Positions 1 to 6,435 of a stretch of DNA of 13,686 nucleotides are shown here, one piece after another. The translations under genes were made by a program, and so were the position numbers. The notes under the pieces are model-generated. The model worked only from the letters and a program-made list of their open reading frames with translations, had not been told where the DNA came from and did no database searches. This DNA is from Palsa-459 sp035937595 (lineage in GTDB: Bacteria > Actinomycetota > Acidimicrobiia > Acidimicrobiales > RAAP-2): NCBI GenBank assembly GCA_035937595.1, contig DASZHS010000050.1, positions 1 through 13,686 of the forward strand. Reading direction: 5' to 3'. Numbering within the stretch: position 1 is the first letter of the stretch; the number at the start of each line of letters is the position of its first letter.

Positions 1-1
1 C

Positions 2-457
2 ACGGGCCAGTACACCGAGACGGTGGTCACCGGTCGCCCGACGGGGTGCGTGATGCTCGTCCGACGCGCGGCGGTGCAGGCCGCCGGAGCGATGGACGCG
101 TCGTACTTCTTGTACTGGGAAGACGTCGAGTGGGCGATGCGCTTCCGTTCGCACGGCCTCACGTCGCTGTTCGTCCCCGGTGCGAGAGCCCTTCACGACG
201 TCAGCTCCGCGACGGGCGGGCCGACGTCGAAGGTGTACGAGTACTACTACCTGCGGAACCGGCTCCGCCTCGTCCACGACACCTCGGGACTGTCGCGACG
301 TCAGCTCGTCGACGCGAACTGGCGTGGCTCCGCACGGACCATCGCCACGGCCCTCCGCACGCGCGGGGTCCGAGAGGGCCTCGGCGCGGCCAGGGCGATC
401 GCGCTCGCCTACGTGGACTTCGCGCGTGGGCGGACCGGGCGTCGCGAGCGGTTGTGA
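2..457 (+). CDS. Family 2 glycosyltransferase, C-terminal part (gene runs off the left edge)
   Basis: The reading frame is open from the first bases of the window to TGA at 455-457, so the true start lies upstream; about 151 residues are visible. The segment GCVMLVRR followed by YFLYWEDVEWAMR is the end of the GT2 (GT-A fold) catalytic domain: a hydrophobic stretch, then the acidic ED motif thought to hold the catalytic base, as in rhamnosyltransferase-like (WbbL-type) enzymes. The basic C-terminal tail has no obvious membrane segment. By family it would transfer a sugar from a nucleotide donor to a lipid-linked glycan at the cytoplasmic face of the membrane. A flippase gene follows 66 bases downstream on the same strand, supporting a polysaccharide operon. 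Donor and acceptor cannot be read from what is visible. Confidence 0.85.
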   Translation, partial: TGQYTETVVTGRPTGCVMLVRRAAVQAAGAMDASYFLYWEDVEWAMRFRSHGLTSLFVPGARALHDVSSATGGPTSKVYEYYYLRNRLRLVHDTSGLSRRQLVDANWRGSARTIATALRTRGVREGLGAARAIALAYVDFARGRTGRRERL

Positions 458-512
458 GACGGCACGACCGCGGTCGGACGTTGCGCGGGCGCCGTGGGTG
501 TGCGCGCGAAGC

Positions 513-517
513 GGGAG
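513..517 (+). promoter_or_regulatory. Ribosome binding site that sets the flippase start
   Basis: GGGAG lies 6 bases before ATG at 524. The upstream in-frame GTG at 494 has no comparable site, so 524 is preferred. Confidence 0.6.
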
Positions 518-523
518 CCTGAG

Positions 524-2095
524 ATGGACGAGCTCGCCGACGTCCCCGAACCGCCAGCAGCGGAGCGGACGACCGAGGACGCAGCGCCGGGCGCGATCCC
601 GCCGGGCACCGAGCGGCGACGTGTCTTGCTCTCCACGTCCTCGGTCATGACCAGCACCCTCATCGTCGCGGCGCTGGGAGGGATCGCCCTCGCGTTCATG
701 ACCCGGCGGCTCGGCAAGTCCGGCTACGGCGAGTTCGTCGTGGCCATCACCTTCGTCTCGACGGCCACGCTCGTCACCGACCTCGGATTGAACGCCCTCA
801 CCGGACGCGAGATCGCGCGGACCCCGGAGCGGGCCCGCGAGATCCTCGGGCACACCTTGGGGCTCCGGGTCAGCCTGAGCGTGCTCGTGATCCCGATCGT
901 CGCGCTCATCGCGCACTTCGCCTACGGCGCGTCGAACTCCGTGCTCTTCCTCAGCGTCGTGATCGCGTCGCTCGCGGTCCCGTTCGACGCGCTGCGGAGC
1001 GTCTCGCTCAGCTACTTCGTCGCGAGCATCCGCAACCACATCGGCGCGGTGCTCGCCATCCTCCAGCAGGTGCTCTTCGTCGGCGGTGTCGTGCTCATCC
1101 TCGGGCTCGGGCGCGGCAAGGCGACGATGCCCGCGCACGACCTCCGTCCCGTGTGGTGCGTGAGCGCGTACGTCGCGTCCACGGTGATCTCCAGCATCTG
1201 CGCCTACGTCTGGGTCGTGCGCGAGGTCCCCTTCCGGCCGAGGTACGGCGCCGCGCAGTGGCGTCGGATGGTCACGGGCTCGATCGGGATCGGCGTCATC
1301 CAGCTCATCAACGTCCTCTACCTCCGTGCCGACACCCTCATCCTGAGCGTCATGACGACGCCCGCGCAGGTCGGCATCTACGGCGTGGCCTACGCGATCA
1401 TCGCCTTCTACGGCGCGTTCGCCTCCATCGTCATGACGAGCCTCCTGCCGATCCTCACCCGCGCGAACGACGACGAGCTCGGCGGCATCGTGGTCCGCGC
1501 GGTGCGGCACCTGATCACGATCTCGGTCATGCTGGCGATGCTCACCTGGTGCTTCGGCCCCATCGCCATCCGCCTCGTGGCGGGGACGAAGTACGCGGCG
1601 GCCTACCTCCCGCTCGCGATCCTCGCCACGGCGATGGTGTTCACCTACCTCCACGTGGCGCTCGGCGTCTCGAGCGTGGCGCGCAACCGCCACCACCGCA
1701 TCGTCTACGTGAGCCTCGCCTGCCTCGTGCTCAACGTCGTGGGTAACGTCCTGGCGATCCCGCGGTGGGGCATCGACGGGTCCGCCACGGTGACCCTCAT
1801 CTCCGAGGCCGTCGCCCTGCTCGGCGTCGCCTACGTCTTCCGCCACGACGTGGGCCCGCGCATCCCGTGGGCCACGGTGCTCCCGAAGCCGGTGCTCGTC
1901 GGTGCGGCGCTCACCGTCGTCTTCTACTTCCCGCTGCACTCGACGACACGGGGGGTCGTGCTCAGCGGGGCGCTCGGGGTGTGTCAGCTCGCCGCCTACC
2001 TCGCCGTGCTGCTCGCCGTCTCGGGTCTCCCCGACGAGTATCGGAGCGCGATCACGCGGGTGCGACGGCAGATCACGCGAACCCACGCCGAGTAG
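524..2095 (+). CDS. Wzx/MATE-type polysaccharide flippase (oligosaccharide translocase)
   Basis: A 523-residue polytopic membrane protein with a soluble, acidic N-terminal tail of about 35 residues, then alternating hydrophobic segments to the C-terminus, consistent with the 12-14 helices of the MOP exporter superfamily. The motif RRLGKSGYGEF after the first helix (residues about 61-71) is the typical RxLGxxxYGxF signature of polysaccharide biosynthesis proteins of the RfbX/Wzx type. The family flips undecaprenyl-linked oligosaccharides from the cytoplasmic to the outer leaflet. ATG 524 is chosen over GTG 494 because of the GGGAG site before it. It follows the truncated glycosyltransferase gene by 66 bases on the same strand, and a strong hairpin lies 11 bases after its stop. 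A general lipid II or teichoic-acid flippase is possible, but the glycosyltransferases around it favour a polysaccharide role. Confidence 0.88.
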   Translation: MDELADVPEPPAAERTTEDAAPGAIPPGTERRRVLLSTSSVMTSTLIVAALGGIALAFMTRRLGKSGYGEFVVAITFVSTATLVTDLGLNALTGREIARTPERAREILGHTLGLRVSLSVLVIPIVALIAHFAYGASNSVLFLSVVIASLAVPFDALRSVSLSYFVASIRNHIGAVLAILQQVLFVGGVVLILGLGRGKATMPAHDLRPVWCVSAYVASTVISSICAYVWVVREVPFRPRYGAAQWRRMVTGSIGIGVIQLINVLYLRADTLILSVMTTPAQVGIYGVAYAIIAFYGAFASIVMTSLLPILTRANDDELGGIVVRAVRHLITISVMLAMLTWCFGPIAIRLVAGTKYAAAYLPLAILATAMVFTYLHVALGVSSVARNRHHRIVYVSLACLVLNVVGNVLAIPRWGIDGSATVTLISEAVALLGVAYVFRHDVGPRIPWATVLPKPVLVGAALTVVFYFPLHSTTRGVVLSGALGVCQLAAYLAVLLAVSGLPDEYRSAITRVRRQITRTHAE

Positions 2096-2105
2096 CGAAT
2101 CGACG

Positions 2106-2134
2106 CGTGACGCACCGAGGACGGTGCGCTCACG
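2106..2134 (+). terminator. Stem-loop after the flippase gene, U-less terminator candidate
   Basis: Starting 11 bases after the stop, CGTGACGCACC (2106-2116) pairs with GGTGCG-c-TCACG (2123-2134). This gives 11 base pairs with one bulged C at 2129 and a 6-base loop. No T-tract follows. It could stop transcription in the manner suggested for high-GC actinobacteria, or protect the 3' end of the mRNA. Confidence 0.5.
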
Positions 2135-2179
2135 GCGACGGTGCCCGCCGCGTCGCTCCTTCACGACGCGGCCCTCCTC

Positions 2180-2185
2180 TAACAT
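2180..2185 (+). promoter_or_regulatory. Candidate -10 box for the permease gene
   Basis: TAACAT fits TAnnnT. Counting 7 bases from its last base puts the transcription start at 2192, the first base of an in-frame ATC codon of the permease reading frame. No convincing -35 hexamer is visible. The upstream in-frame stop TAA (2180-2182) is part of this box. Confidence 0.35.
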
Positions 2186-2299
2186 CGCGGCATCCAACCC
2201 GAGGGACGAACGGTCGACGCAACGCCGCAGGCCGACGTTCGTCTTCCCGTCGCGGACGCACCGCCGTGGCAGCGCCTGGCACGGGCCGTCGCCACCCGG

Positions 2300-3031
2300 G
2301 TGGCCGCCCTCGCGATCTTCGTCCTCGCGTGGCAGCTGGTCGTCTGGTCGAACTGGAAGCCGCAGTACCTCCTCCCCAGCCCCTTCACGGTCTTCGACGC
2401 GATGTGGCAGCACCCCGGGGCGTTCAGCCACAACGCCGGCATCACGCTCGGCCACGCGGCGATCGGGCTGGCGGCGGCGATCGCCGTCGGTGGCGCGATC
2501 GGCGTGGTGGCGGCGGCCATCGGGCCGCTCCGCGCCCCCGTGCGCTCGATCGTCGCGGGCCTCGAGACGCTGCCCGCCGTCGTGTGGTACCCCGCGGCGC
2601 TGATCGTCGTCGGGACGTCGTGGTACTCGATCCTGTTCGTGATCGTGATCGCCGCGGCGCCGCCGATCGCCCGGGGCATCCTCGACGGGGTCGGCCGGAC
2701 GTCGAGGCGACGAGGCGACGCCGGTGCGTCGGCGCCACGCGGGTGGGTCCGGCTGCGCACCGTCGTGCTGCCGGGATCGGCAGTCGACGTGCTGGCAGGC
2801 GTCCGGCGCGGCTGGCTTTTGTGCTGGACGGCCCTGCTCACCGGGGAGATCCTCCTCACCCTGCCCAGCCTCGGCCTCGGCGGCCAGCTCGCCTTCGAGC
2901 GAGGGCTCAACGACAACGTGGCGGTCTACGAGGTGATGGTCGTGATCTTCGTCCTCGGCGTGCTCGTCGACGGCGTCATCTTCGGCACGGCGTCCAAGGC
3001 GCTGCAGCGACGCCGCGCGGTGTCGGGCTGA
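2300..3031 (+). CDS. Orphan ABC transporter permease, NitT/TauT (SsuC/TauC-like) type; start uncertain
   Basis: A polytopic protein of 243 residues from the first standard start, GTG 2300. The segment LETLPAVVWYPAALIVVG resembles the family's P-x-x-W-x-P-L block of nitrate/taurine/alkanesulfonate permeases. The cytoplasmic EAA-like loop ends in GDAGAS...VVLPGS, but the usual leading Glu-Ala-Ala is replaced by Arg-rich sequence. Such permeases work as dimers with an ATPase and a periplasmic or lipoprotein binding protein; neither is nearby, so the substrate is unknown. GTG 2300 begins inside the first membrane helix and has no ribosome binding site. The frame stays open back to 2183 with plausible coding sequence (RLPVADAPPWQRLARAVATR) but no ATG, GTG or TTG. 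Starting at ATC 2192 would give 279 residues, closer to the family length. The gene is convergent with cinA. Confidence 0.8.
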   Translation: MAALAIFVLAWQLVVWSNWKPQYLLPSPFTVFDAMWQHPGAFSHNAGITLGHAAIGLAAAIAVGGAIGVVAAAIGPLRAPVRSIVAGLETLPAVVWYPAALIVVGTSWYSILFVIVIAAAPPIARGILDGVGRTSRRRGDAGASAPRGWVRLRTVVLPGSAVDVLAGVRRGWLLCWTALLTGEILLTLPSLGLGGQLAFERGLNDNVAVYEVMVVIFVLGVLVDGVIFGTASKALQRRRAVSG

Positions 3032-3069
3032 CCGCGGGGGCCGACCCGAGGCGGTCGACGCGCGGTCAG
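3028..3069. terminator. Bidirectional stem-loop between the convergent permease and cinA genes
   Basis: CTGACCGCG (3028-3036) pairs perfectly with CGCGGTCAG (3061-3069), a 9-base-pair stem. The 24-base loop holds an inner 5-base-pair hairpin, CGACC (3042-3046) with GGTCG (3053-3057). The two stop codons (TGA at 3029-3031 on plus; TCA at 3066-3068, read as TGA on minus) pair with each other. No T-tract is present on either side. It is the only structure in the short gap, so a shared terminator is the natural reading. Confidence 0.55.
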
Positions 3070-4325
3070 TCGAGCTCGTCGATGGCGCGGCGCAGCAGGT
3101 CGAGCGCGCTGATCGTGGCGTAGTCCCGGATCCGCTGGCGGTCGCCGGGCAGCCGGAGGCGCACGGATCGCGGCGGCGCCTCGCCGATCGCGAGCCCGAC
3201 GAACACCGTGCCGACCTCGACGCCCTCGTCGGGATCGGGGCCGGCCACGCCGCTGAGCGCGAGGCCCACGTCGCTGCGCAGCGACGCGCGCACCCCCGCG
3301 GCCATCGCCGCGGCGGCCTCGGCGGTCACCACCGGGCCCTCCGGCACCCCGAGCAGGCGGTGCTTCACGTCCGCGGCGTAGCTCACGATGCCGCCGCGGA
3401 ACCATCGGCTCGCCCCCTCGACGCCGACGAGCCGACTTGCGACGAGGCCGCCGGTGAGCGACTCGGCGACGGCGAGCGTGAGCGACCGATCGAGGAGCCG
3501 CCGCGCGACGGCGCGCTCCATCGTCTCGTCGTCGGTGCCGAAGACGACGTCGCCGACGCGCTCGGCGAGGATCGCGCGCAGGTTGGACTCCTCCTCGGCG
3601 AGTGCGGCCTGCGCCTCTGCGTCGGTCGTCGCGCGCACCGTGAGGCGGACCTTCAGCCCCTCGATCCCCGAGGCGAGGAACGCGATGGTCGCCGCCGTGC
3701 CCTCCAGGTCGCGCAGCCGGCCGTCGAGCGCCTCGGCCAGCGCCGACTCACTCGTGCCCCAGGTCCGCAGCACCCGCGAGGCGATGACGCCGGTCTGGCC
3801 CTCCTCCGCCAGCCGTGCGACGAGGTCCGGGAGCACGGCGCGCTCGAACATCTCCTCGAGCTCGTGGGGGACGCCGGGCACGACGTAGACGACCTTGTTG
3901 CCGACTGGGCAGATGAGCCCGGGCGCGGTGCCCCGACGCTGCTCGATGACGGCGGCGCCCTGAGGGACGTCGGCCTGCCGGCGGTTGTTGTCCGGCATCT
4001 CGCGACCGCGAGACGAGAACATCGTCTCGATGCGAGCGACGATGGCGGGGTCGCGGACGAGCCCGACACCCATGACCTCGGCGATCGCCTCGCGCGTGAT
4101 GTCGTCCTGGGTCGGCCCCAAGCCGCCGCACGCGATGACGCCGTCGGCGCGGGCGAGCGCGGTCCGGAGCGCCAGGACGATGCGACCGTGGTTGTCACCG
4201 ACGTGCTGGTGGAAGTGGCTCGCCACGCCGACGCCGGCGAGCTGCTCGCCCAGCCACTGCGAGTTCGTGTCGGCGATCTGGCCCAGCAGGAGCTCGGAGC
4301 CGATCGCGACGACCTCGACCCTCAC
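3066..4325 (-). CDS. cinA: CinA family protein (nicotinamide-nucleotide amidohydrolase with MoCF-like N-terminal domain)
   Basis: The 419-residue length is that of full two-domain CinA. The N-terminal molybdopterin-binding-like domain (residues about 1-170) starts VEVVAIGSELLLGQ and carries GGLGPTQDD at 67-75. The C-terminal CinA/PncC domain (about 265-415) has AESLTGG at 287-293 and LSGVAGPDP at about 357-365. The C-terminal domain in the family deamidates NMN to nicotinate mononucleotide in pyridine nucleotide recycling; the N-terminal domain is linked to ADP-ribose pyrophosphatase activity. The position after AES is Leu rather than the Cys found in E. coli PncC. The start is GTG 4325, which overlaps the pgsA stop as GTGA, indicating translational coupling. 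In many bacteria recA follows cinA; here a convergent ABC permease gene follows instead. Confidence 0.95.
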   Translation of the reverse strand: MRVEVVAIGSELLLGQIADTNSQWLGEQLAGVGVASHFHQHVGDNHGRIVLALRTALARADGVIACGGLGPTQDDITREAIAEVMGVGLVRDPAIVARIETMFSSRGREMPDNNRRQADVPQGAAVIEQRRGTAPGLICPVGNKVVYVVPGVPHELEEMFERAVLPDLVARLAEEGQTGVIASRVLRTWGTSESALAEALDGRLRDLEGTAATIAFLASGIEGLKVRLTVRATTDAEAQAALAEEESNLRAILAERVGDVVFGTDDETMERAVARRLLDRSLTLAVAESLTGGLVASRLVGVEGASRWFRGGIVSYAADVKHRLLGVPEGPVVTAEAAAAMAAGVRASLRSDVGLALSGVAGPDPDEGVEVGTVFVGLAIGEAPPRSVRLRLPGDRQRIRDYATISALDLLRRAIDELD

Positions 4326-4879
4326 GCACGCACGGCCACGGTGCGGCCGTCCCTCCAGTACTCGTAGCCCGTGTAGAGGGTGATCGCCGCCGCGAGCCAG
4401 ATCGTCGTGACCTGGAGCCACCCCAGGTGGGCCGTGGGCGGCAGCACGCACCACGCGATGGAGAGGTCCTGGATGAACGACTTGAGCTTCGCGCTCGAGC
4501 GCGCGGGGATCGACAGGCCCGCCTTGGACGCGCGCCACCGGTAGGCGCTCATCCAGACCTCGCGCGCGGTGATGAGGACCACGGGCAGCCACGGGAGCCG
4601 GCCGATGGCGCAGAGCGCGTACATCGACGCCAGCACCACGATCTTGTCGGCCAGCGGATCGAGGAAGGCGCCCGAGCGCGTCGTGCCGTGGCGCCGCGCG
4701 ATGCTGCCGTCGAAGCCGTCCGAGAAGGCGACGATCGCGCCCACGACCGCGGTCAGCCACGACGCACCGCGCGTGACGATCAGCGCGACGAACACCGGCG
4801 AGAGGACGAGCCGACCCATCGTGATCGCGTTGGCCGGGGTGACGAGCGCCGTCGGCCCGTACCGGTTGGCCGTGGTCAC
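4322..4879 (-). CDS. pgsA: CDP-alcohol phosphatidyltransferase, CDP-diacylglycerol-glycerol-3-phosphate 3-phosphatidyltransferase type
   Basis: A 185-residue membrane protein of normal family length. It contains the CDP-alcohol phosphotransferase signature: D54 and D57-G58 followed by A61-R62, G70, D74 and D78. The spacing between AR and G is 7 residues, one fewer than the textbook pattern of 8. After an N-terminal tail of about 14 residues come TPANAITMGRL and several hydrophobic helices. The family enzyme exchanges CMP from CDP-diacylglycerol for glycerol 3-phosphate, the committed step to phosphatidylglycerol and cardiolipin, in the cytoplasmic membrane. GTG 4879 overlaps the rimO stop as GTGA, and the stop overlaps the cinA start the same way. 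Another CDP-alcohol acceptor, such as inositol phosphate, cannot be excluded from sequence alone, but the rimO-pgsA-cinA order supports PgsA. Confidence 0.92.
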   Translation of the reverse strand: MTTANRYGPTALVTPANAITMGRLVLSPVFVALIVTRGASWLTAVVGAIVAFSDGFDGSIARRHGTTRSGAFLDPLADKIVVLASMYALCAIGRLPWLPVVLITAREVWMSAYRWRASKAGLSIPARSSAKLKSFIQDLSIAWCVLPPTAHLGWLQVTTIWLAAAITLYTGYEYWRDGRTVAVRA

Positions 4880-6177
4880 CGCGGCATCGCCATGAGGTCG
4901 GTCCCGAGCGAGCCAGTGATCACGACCTCGTGGAAGCCCCCCGTCCGCAGCTCCGTCGGGACCGCGATGATCCCGTCGATCTCCGGCGCCTCGTGGACGG
5001 AGCGCGCGTTGCCGGGGCTGTCGACGAGCACGGTTCGAGTCTGACCGACGAGCGCGTCGCGGCGGCGGCTCGTGATCGCGTCCTGGACCTCGCTGCACTC
5101 GGCGAGCCGCTCGAGGGCGAGCGCGCCGGGCACCTGGTCGCCCATCGTGAGCGCGGGCGTGCCCTCCTCGGCGGAGAACGAGAAGAACCCCGCCCAGTCG
5201 AGCTGCGCCGCCTCGAGGAACCGCACCAGGTGGCGCTGGTCCTCCTCGGTCTCGCCGGGGTAGCCGAGGATGAACGACGAGCGGAACGTGGCGAAGCTGT
5301 CGAGCGCGCGGATCCGCTCGATCCGAGCGAGGAACCGCTCCGCGTCGCCCCAGCGGCGCATGGCGCGGAGCAGCGGCCGTGAGACGTGCTGGAGGGACAG
5401 GTCGAAGTAGGGGACCTGCGTGCGCAGGACGGCCTCGATCAGCCCGTCGGTGAGCCCCGAGGGGTAGAGGTAGAGCAGCCGGATCCACGGCACGGTCCCG
5501 TCGAGCATCGCGAGGAGGTCGAGGATCGGCTGGGCCGACGGGGCGTCGAGGTCGTTCACGTCCTCCCTGCCGACGCGGCGCCGGTCGCGGCCGTAGCTCA
5601 CGAGGTCCTGCGCGACGAGCACCACCTCTTGCACGCCCGACGACGCGAGGGCGCCCGCTTCGGCGAGCACGTCGAGCGGGGTCCGCGAGCGCTGGTCGCC
5701 GCGGAAGGTGGGGATGGCGCAGAACCCGCATCGCCGGTCGCAGCCCTCTGCCACCTTCAGGTACGCCCAGGGCGCTGTCGACGCGGGGCGCGGCAGCAAG
5801 AGGAGGTCGAACGTCGAGGGGATGCGGCGCAGCCCGAGCTCGACGGGGACCATCTCGGGCACCGGTGACTCGCCGAAGCCCGCCACGAGGTCCACCTCGG
5901 GCAGGGCGACCTCGAGCTCCTCGCGGTAGCGCTCGGCCATGCACCCGGTGACGACGACCTTGGCGCCGAGCTTGCGGGCGTCGGCGAGCTCGAGGACCAC
6001 CTCGATCGACTCCGCACGGGCGGACTCGATGAACGCGCAGGTGTTCACGACGATGAGGTCGGCGATCTCGGGACGGTCCGCGGGCTCGAAGCCGCCGTGC
6101 TCGATGTGGCCCGAGAGCTTGGCGCTGTCGACCACGTTCTTCGGGCACCCGAGCGTTTCGATCCAGTACGAAGGCAT
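4876..6177 (-). CDS. rimO: Ribosomal protein S12 methylthiotransferase RimO
   Basis: A 433-residue radical SAM enzyme with all expected parts. The N-terminal methylthiotransferase domain has three cluster cysteines, C11 (GCPKN), C47 (NTC) and C79 (TGC). The radical SAM motif is at C146, C150 and C153 (EGCDRRCGFC). Further on come DLSLQH, then MRRWG and the glycine-rich LGYPGETEED, and a C-terminal TRAM-like region. GCPKN near the start is typical of RimO, whereas MiaB has a different context. The enzyme adds a methylthio group to the conserved aspartate of ribosomal protein S12 using two 4Fe-4S clusters and SAM. ATG 6177 is preceded by GGAGG at the right distance; the longer upstream frame is not needed. 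It is the first gene of the rimO-pgsA-cinA operon. Confidence 0.97.
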   Translation of the reverse strand: MPSYWIETLGCPKNVVDSAKLSGHIEHGGFEPADRPEIADLIVVNTCAFIESARAESIEVVLELADARKLGAKVVVTGCMAERYREELEVALPEVDLVAGFGESPVPEMVPVELGLRRIPSTFDLLLLPRPASTAPWAYLKVAEGCDRRCGFCAIPTFRGDQRSRTPLDVLAEAGALASSGVQEVVLVAQDLVSYGRDRRRVGREDVNDLDAPSAQPILDLLAMLDGTVPWIRLLYLYPSGLTDGLIEAVLRTQVPYFDLSLQHVSRPLLRAMRRWGDAERFLARIERIRALDSFATFRSSFILGYPGETEEDQRHLVRFLEAAQLDWAGFFSFSAEEGTPALTMGDQVPGALALERLAECSEVQDAITSRRRDALVGQTRTVLVDSPGNARSVHEAPEIDGIIAVPTELRTGGFHEVVITGSLGTDLMAMPR

Positions 6178-6184
6178 GTGCCAT

Positions 6185-6189
6185 CCTCC
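6185..6189 (-). promoter_or_regulatory. Ribosome binding site of rimO
   Basis: CCTCC on the plus strand reads GGAGG on the minus strand and sits 7 bases before ATG 6177. It fixes the rimO start against a longer open frame reaching 6435. Confidence 0.75.
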
Positions 6190-6244
6190 GAGGCTGATCC
6201 CCGAGCCGCACGGCAGCGGACACGCCAGAACCCCTGTCGCACGA

Positions 6245-6250
6245 AACCTA
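6245..6250 (-). promoter_or_regulatory. Candidate -10 box for the rimO operon
   Basis: The minus strand reads TAGGTT, fitting TAnnnT, and would give a start of transcription near 6238 and a leader of about 60 bases. No clear -35 element is seen. Confidence 0.3.
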
Positions 6251-6336
6251 GCGGATGGCGCCGCGGCATCGATCGCGTCGCCGCGTGCACGCTCGGCCGG
6301 TGCGCCCGGTGCGGCAGGTACGAACGCAACGCGTCG

Positions 6337-6387
6337 GCCGGTCCGCGCCGACTCGCCAACGCGCGTGACGCTCGCCGGTCCGCGCCG
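6337..6387. repeat. Two exact 14-base direct repeats in the divergent rimO/glycosyltransferase promoter region
   Basis: GCCGGTCCGCGCCG occurs at 6337-6350 and again at 6374-6387, start to start 37 bases. They lie upstream of the GT2 gene's -10 box and beyond the rimO candidate promoter. They could be a regulator's binding sites, or chance in GC-rich DNA. Confidence 0.4.
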
Positions 6388-6423
6388 CAGGCGACCGCCT
6401 CGTGGGCTCTTTGATCGTCGACC

Positions 6424-6429
6424 TAGAGT
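6424..6429 (+). promoter_or_regulatory. -10 box placing the transcript start on the GTG start codon (leaderless)
   Basis: TAGAGT fits TAnnnT. With the usual 6 bases between the box and the start of transcription, +1 falls exactly on G6436, the first base of the GTG start codon. No ribosome binding site precedes that codon, which agrees with a leaderless mRNA. No good -35 is visible. Confidence 0.5.
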
Positions 6430-6435
6430 CCCCAC

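Noticed and set aside
1765..3123. 452-residue plus-strand frame across the flippase end and the permease
   Set aside because: Arg/Ala/Gly-rich with no domain, and it conflicts with two genes that have clear family motifs.
4326..4760. N-terminal extension of cinA into pgsA
   Set aside because: CinA begins at VEVVAIGSE right after GTG 4325; the extension is the pgsA shadow.
4880..6223. Long N-terminal extension of the pgsA frame through rimO
   Set aside because: It is the shadow of rimO. GTG 4879 with the GTGA overlap gives a normal-length PgsA.
6178..6435. Upstream extension of rimO to 6435
   Set aside because: The extra 86 residues show no RimO similarity, while ATG 6177 has a well-placed GGAGG and leads straight into GCPKN.
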